Assembly (NCBI RefSeq): GCF_036084755.1
Contig: NZ_CP107968.1
Span: 7,882,001 to 7,946,000 of the forward strand
Origin: Streptomyces sp. NBC_00370
Lineage (GTDB): Bacteria > Actinomycetota > Actinomycetes > Streptomycetales > Streptomycetaceae
Direction of reading: 5' to 3'
DNA: 64,000 nucleotides
A program made the position numbers and the translations under genes. Each line of letters starts with the position of its first letter. Position 1 is the first letter of the stretch. This document shows, in pieces, positions 61,937 through 64,000 of this stretch. Under the pieces are notes generated by a model. That model was given only the letters and a program-made list of their open reading frames with translations. It made no database searches and had not been told where the DNA came from.

Positions 61937-64000
61937 GTGGGCCCAGGCATTGCCGGCAGGTCCGCCGTGCTGTTCGCGGCGGTGACCGCCCTGACGGCGG
62001 GGGCCATTTCCCCGTCCTTCGCCGATTCCGACCCCGACCCCCGTCCCTATTCGTCCGCCGAGGTACTGCGCCCCGTGGCGCCGCCGCCCGCGAGTGCCGC
62101 CGGCGGAGCGCCGAGAGCGGTCGCCGACGGCGACGGCATCGAAACGGCGCGCAGCTCGCGGCCGGTCGCCCCCGGCATCCGGCTCAGCTCGTACGACCGG
62201 CTCGAATCCGACAAGTGGCTGCGGGTCGACGCGCTCGACGTGAACCTCGAAGGCACCGGTGCGCGGGCCGACTACCTCTCGTCGGGCGCGGTCTCGGACC
62301 GCCGTACGGTCTCCGAACTCGCCGCGCGGCACAACGCCGGCCGGGGCCGGCGGACCGTCGCGGCGATCAACGCGGACTTCTTCGACATCAACCAGACGGG
62401 CGCGCCCGAGGGCCCCGGCGTCCAGGACGGCGCACTCGTCCAGTCGCCGGCCCCCGGTGCGAACCAGGCCGTCGGCCTCGGCCCGGGCGCTGCGGGGCGC
62501 ATCCTGCGGCTCTACTTCGACGGCACCCTGACCCTGCCGTCGGGCCGGCTCCCGCTCGCCGGCTACAACGCGGCCAACGTGCCCGCCGGCGGCATCGGCG
62601 CGTACACGCAAGGGTGGGGGCAGGCCGACCGGGCGCTGACCGTGGACACCGCGACGCCCGTGGCCGAGGCGTTCGTACGGGACGGCGAGGTCGTGTCCGT
62701 GACCGGTGAGCCGGGCTCGGGGCCGATCGCGGACGGCACCACCGTCCTCGTCGGCCGCGAGGCGGGCGCCCAGGCGCTCGCCGCCCTGCGGCCCGGCGAT
62801 CCGGTCTCGCTCGCCTACCGGCCGCGCACCGACAGCGGACCCGTACCCCGCACCGCGGTCGGCGGCCGTGAACTGCTCGTCGTGGACGGCGCGGCGCAGA
62901 GCCACGAGGGCGAGGGCAACAACACGGCGGCGCCCCGCACCGCCGTCGGGTTCTCCCGCGACGGCAGCACGATGCAGGTGCTCACCGTGGACGGGCGGCA
63001 GGCCGACAGCGCGGGGGTCACCCTCACCGAACTCGGCCTGATGATGAAGAAGGCCGGTTCGTACAGCGCGATCAACCTCGACGGCGGCGGCTCGTCCACC
63101 CTCGTCGCCCGTGAACCGGGCAGTGACGCCCTGCGGTTGGAGAACAGCCCGTCGGACGGGAGCGAGCGGACCGTACCCAACGGCCTCGCCCTCACGGCCC
63201 CGGACGGCAGCGGCCGGCTGAAGGGCTTCTGGGTCGGGACCGCCACCCCGGCCGGGGACGCGCCGACCGTCGACCCCGTCGCGGGCGGCCACCCCGAGCG
63301 GGTCTTCCCCGGGCTGTCCCGGCAGCTCACGGCCGCCGGGTACGACGAGACGTACGGACCGGCGGCCGGTGTCCCGCGCTGGGACACCGGCCGCTCCACG
63401 GTGGGCCGGGTCGACAGCCACGGTGTGTTCACCGCGCGGTCCGGCGGTACGACCGAGGTGCGTGCCGAGCGCGGACAGGCGCACGGCAGCACGGAGTTGA
63501 CGGTGCTGGACAAGCTCGCCCGGATCCGGCCGACCACCCAGCGGGTCGGCCTCGCCGACGCCTCGGCGACCGGCACCTTCGGCATCGTCGGGCTCGACGC
63601 GCACGGCACCAGCGCGCCGGTCGAACCCCGTGACGTACGCCTGGACTACGACCGCTCGCTGTTCACCGTGAGCGACGACGGCGCGGGCTCGTTCACCGTC
63701 AAGTCCGTGACGGGCAGCGGCGCCGGGCAGATCACCGCGACGGCCGGCGGTGCGACGACCGTGCTCGCCGTCAGCGTCGGCCTCGACGAGCAGCCGGTGT
63801 CCGGCTTCGACGACGCGGCGTCCTGGACGTTCAGCCAGGCCAGGGCGAGCGGTTCGGTGGCGGCGGCGCCGGAGAGCCATACCGGCACCGGGCTCACGCT
63901 CTCCTACGACTTCACCCGGTCCACCGCGACCCGGGCCGCCTACGCGAGCCCGCCGCAGCAGATCGCCGTACCCGGCCAGCCGCAGTCCTTCAAGCTCTGG
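61937..64000 (+). CDS. Secreted phosphodiester glycosidase (NAGPA-domain) protein, cut by the right edge
   Basis: The frame opens with GTG at 61937, five bases after AGGAG, and is still open at 64000 (688 residues seen). A Sec signal peptide (SAVLFAAVTALTAGAISPSF, then ADSDPDP) leads to a NAGPA/PF09992 domain: VAAINADFFDINQTGAPEGP near residues 135-155 and the hallmark SAINLDGGGSSTLVAREPG near 378. This domain hydrolyses phosphodiester-linked sugars (mammalian uncovering enzyme, bacterial YdhA-like proteins). From ~residue 430 on come Ig-like/BIG-type beta domains (FTARSGGTTEVRAERGQ; TVLDKLARIRPTTQRVGLAD) and the start of a carbohydrate-binding-like module. It probably works on a cell-wall or extracellular glycan phosphodiester. 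Confidence 0.88.
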   Translation, partial: MGPGIAGRSAVLFAAVTALTAGAISPSFADSDPDPRPYSSAEVLRPVAPPPASAAGGAPRAVADGDGIETARSSRPVAPGIRLSSYDRLESDKWLRVDALDVNLEGTGARADYLSSGAVSDRRTVSELAARHNAGRGRRTVAAINADFFDINQTGAPEGPGVQDGALVQSPAPGANQAVGLGPGAAGRILRLYFDGTLTLPSGRLPLAGYNAANVPAGGIGAYTQGWGQADRALTVDTATPVAEAFVRDGEVVSVTGEPGSGPIADGTTVLVGREAGAQALAALRPGDPVSLAYRPRTDSGPVPRTAVGGRELLVVDGAAQSHEGEGNNTAAPRTAVGFSRDGSTMQVLTVDGRQADSAGVTLTELGLMMKKAGSYSAINLDGGGSSTLVAREPGSDALRLENSPSDGSERTVPNGLALTAPDGSGRLKGFWVGTATPAGDAPTVDPVAGGHPERVFPGLSRQLTAAGYDETYGPAAGVPRWDTGRSTVGRVDSHGVFTARSGGTTEVRAERGQAHGSTELTVLDKLARIRPTTQRVGLADASATGTFGIVGLDAHGTSAPVEPRDVRLDYDRSLFTVSDDGAGSFTVKSVTGSGAGQITATAGGATTVLAVSVGLDEQPVSGFDDAASWTFSQARASGSVAAAPESHTGTGLTLSYDFTRSTATRAAYASPPQQIAVPGQPQSFKLW

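Overview
This is a high-GC actinobacterial chromosome segment, almost certainly from a Streptomyces. It has a melC1-melC2 tyrosinase pair, a short chaplin, a PAS/GAF/SpoIIE-type phosphatase, a DUF6397-type protein, several LacI regulators and frequent GTG starts with 4-base start/stop overlaps. I saw no rRNA, tRNA, CRISPR array or intact insertion sequence. Both ends cut a gene.

Layout. 1-1.5 kb: the end of a zinc-type dehydrogenase, then a short-chain dehydrogenase broken by two single-base frameshifts. 1.65-7.3 kb: a tightly overlapped three-gene operon that is the most unusual part of the window. It encodes a CCA-adding/poly(A)-polymerase-type nucleotidyltransferase, a protein of unknown family, and an 1101-residue protein in which I recognise a Lon-like Ser/Lys peptidase domain, one membrane segment and a large beta-propeller-like C-terminal half. 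I propose it as an uncharacterised sensor/effector system, possibly a conflict system. 7.7-9.8 kb: a GNAT acetyltransferase and a secreted serine hydrolase behind two identical 13-bp palindromes. 9.8-19.6 kb: an eight-gene sugar operon (Gfo/Idh oxidoreductase, DUF6807 protein, cupin, ABC binding protein, two permeases, DUF624 protein, GH2 glycosidase) divergent from its LacI regulator, with a promoter/operator between them.

19.8-30 kb: a 66-residue secreted peptide, a DUF574-type methyltransferase, then an alcohol/aldehyde oxidation block (two aldehyde dehydrogenases, a GMC oxidoreductase, an APC permease, a GAF-domain regulator) and an acetamidase/formamidase. 29.8-34.1 kb: a SNF2 helicase with its SWIM zinc-finger partner. 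34.4-42.8 kb: mostly single genes (desaturase, small membrane protein, methyltransferase, CGNR regulator and divergent SDR, PPOX protein, Roadblock protein, AhpD-like protein, FnIII lipoprotein).

42.8-51.5 kb: an L-rhamnose locus. A LacI repressor and rhamnose isomerase read left; a four-gene ABC importer and a second, AraA/FucI-like isomerase read right. The divergent region carries two TGAA-N4-TTCA operators, and rhaI looks leaderless with one operator inside its first codons. 51.4-61.4 kb: a YihY-type membrane protein, tyrosinase pair, chaplin, DUF2000/Lrp pair, SGNH hydrolase, SDR, ABC exporter and the PP2C phosphatase. 61.4-61.9 kb: a non-coding stretch of internally repeated DNA, then the start of a secreted phosphodiester-glycosidase (NAGPA-type) protein that runs off the right edge.
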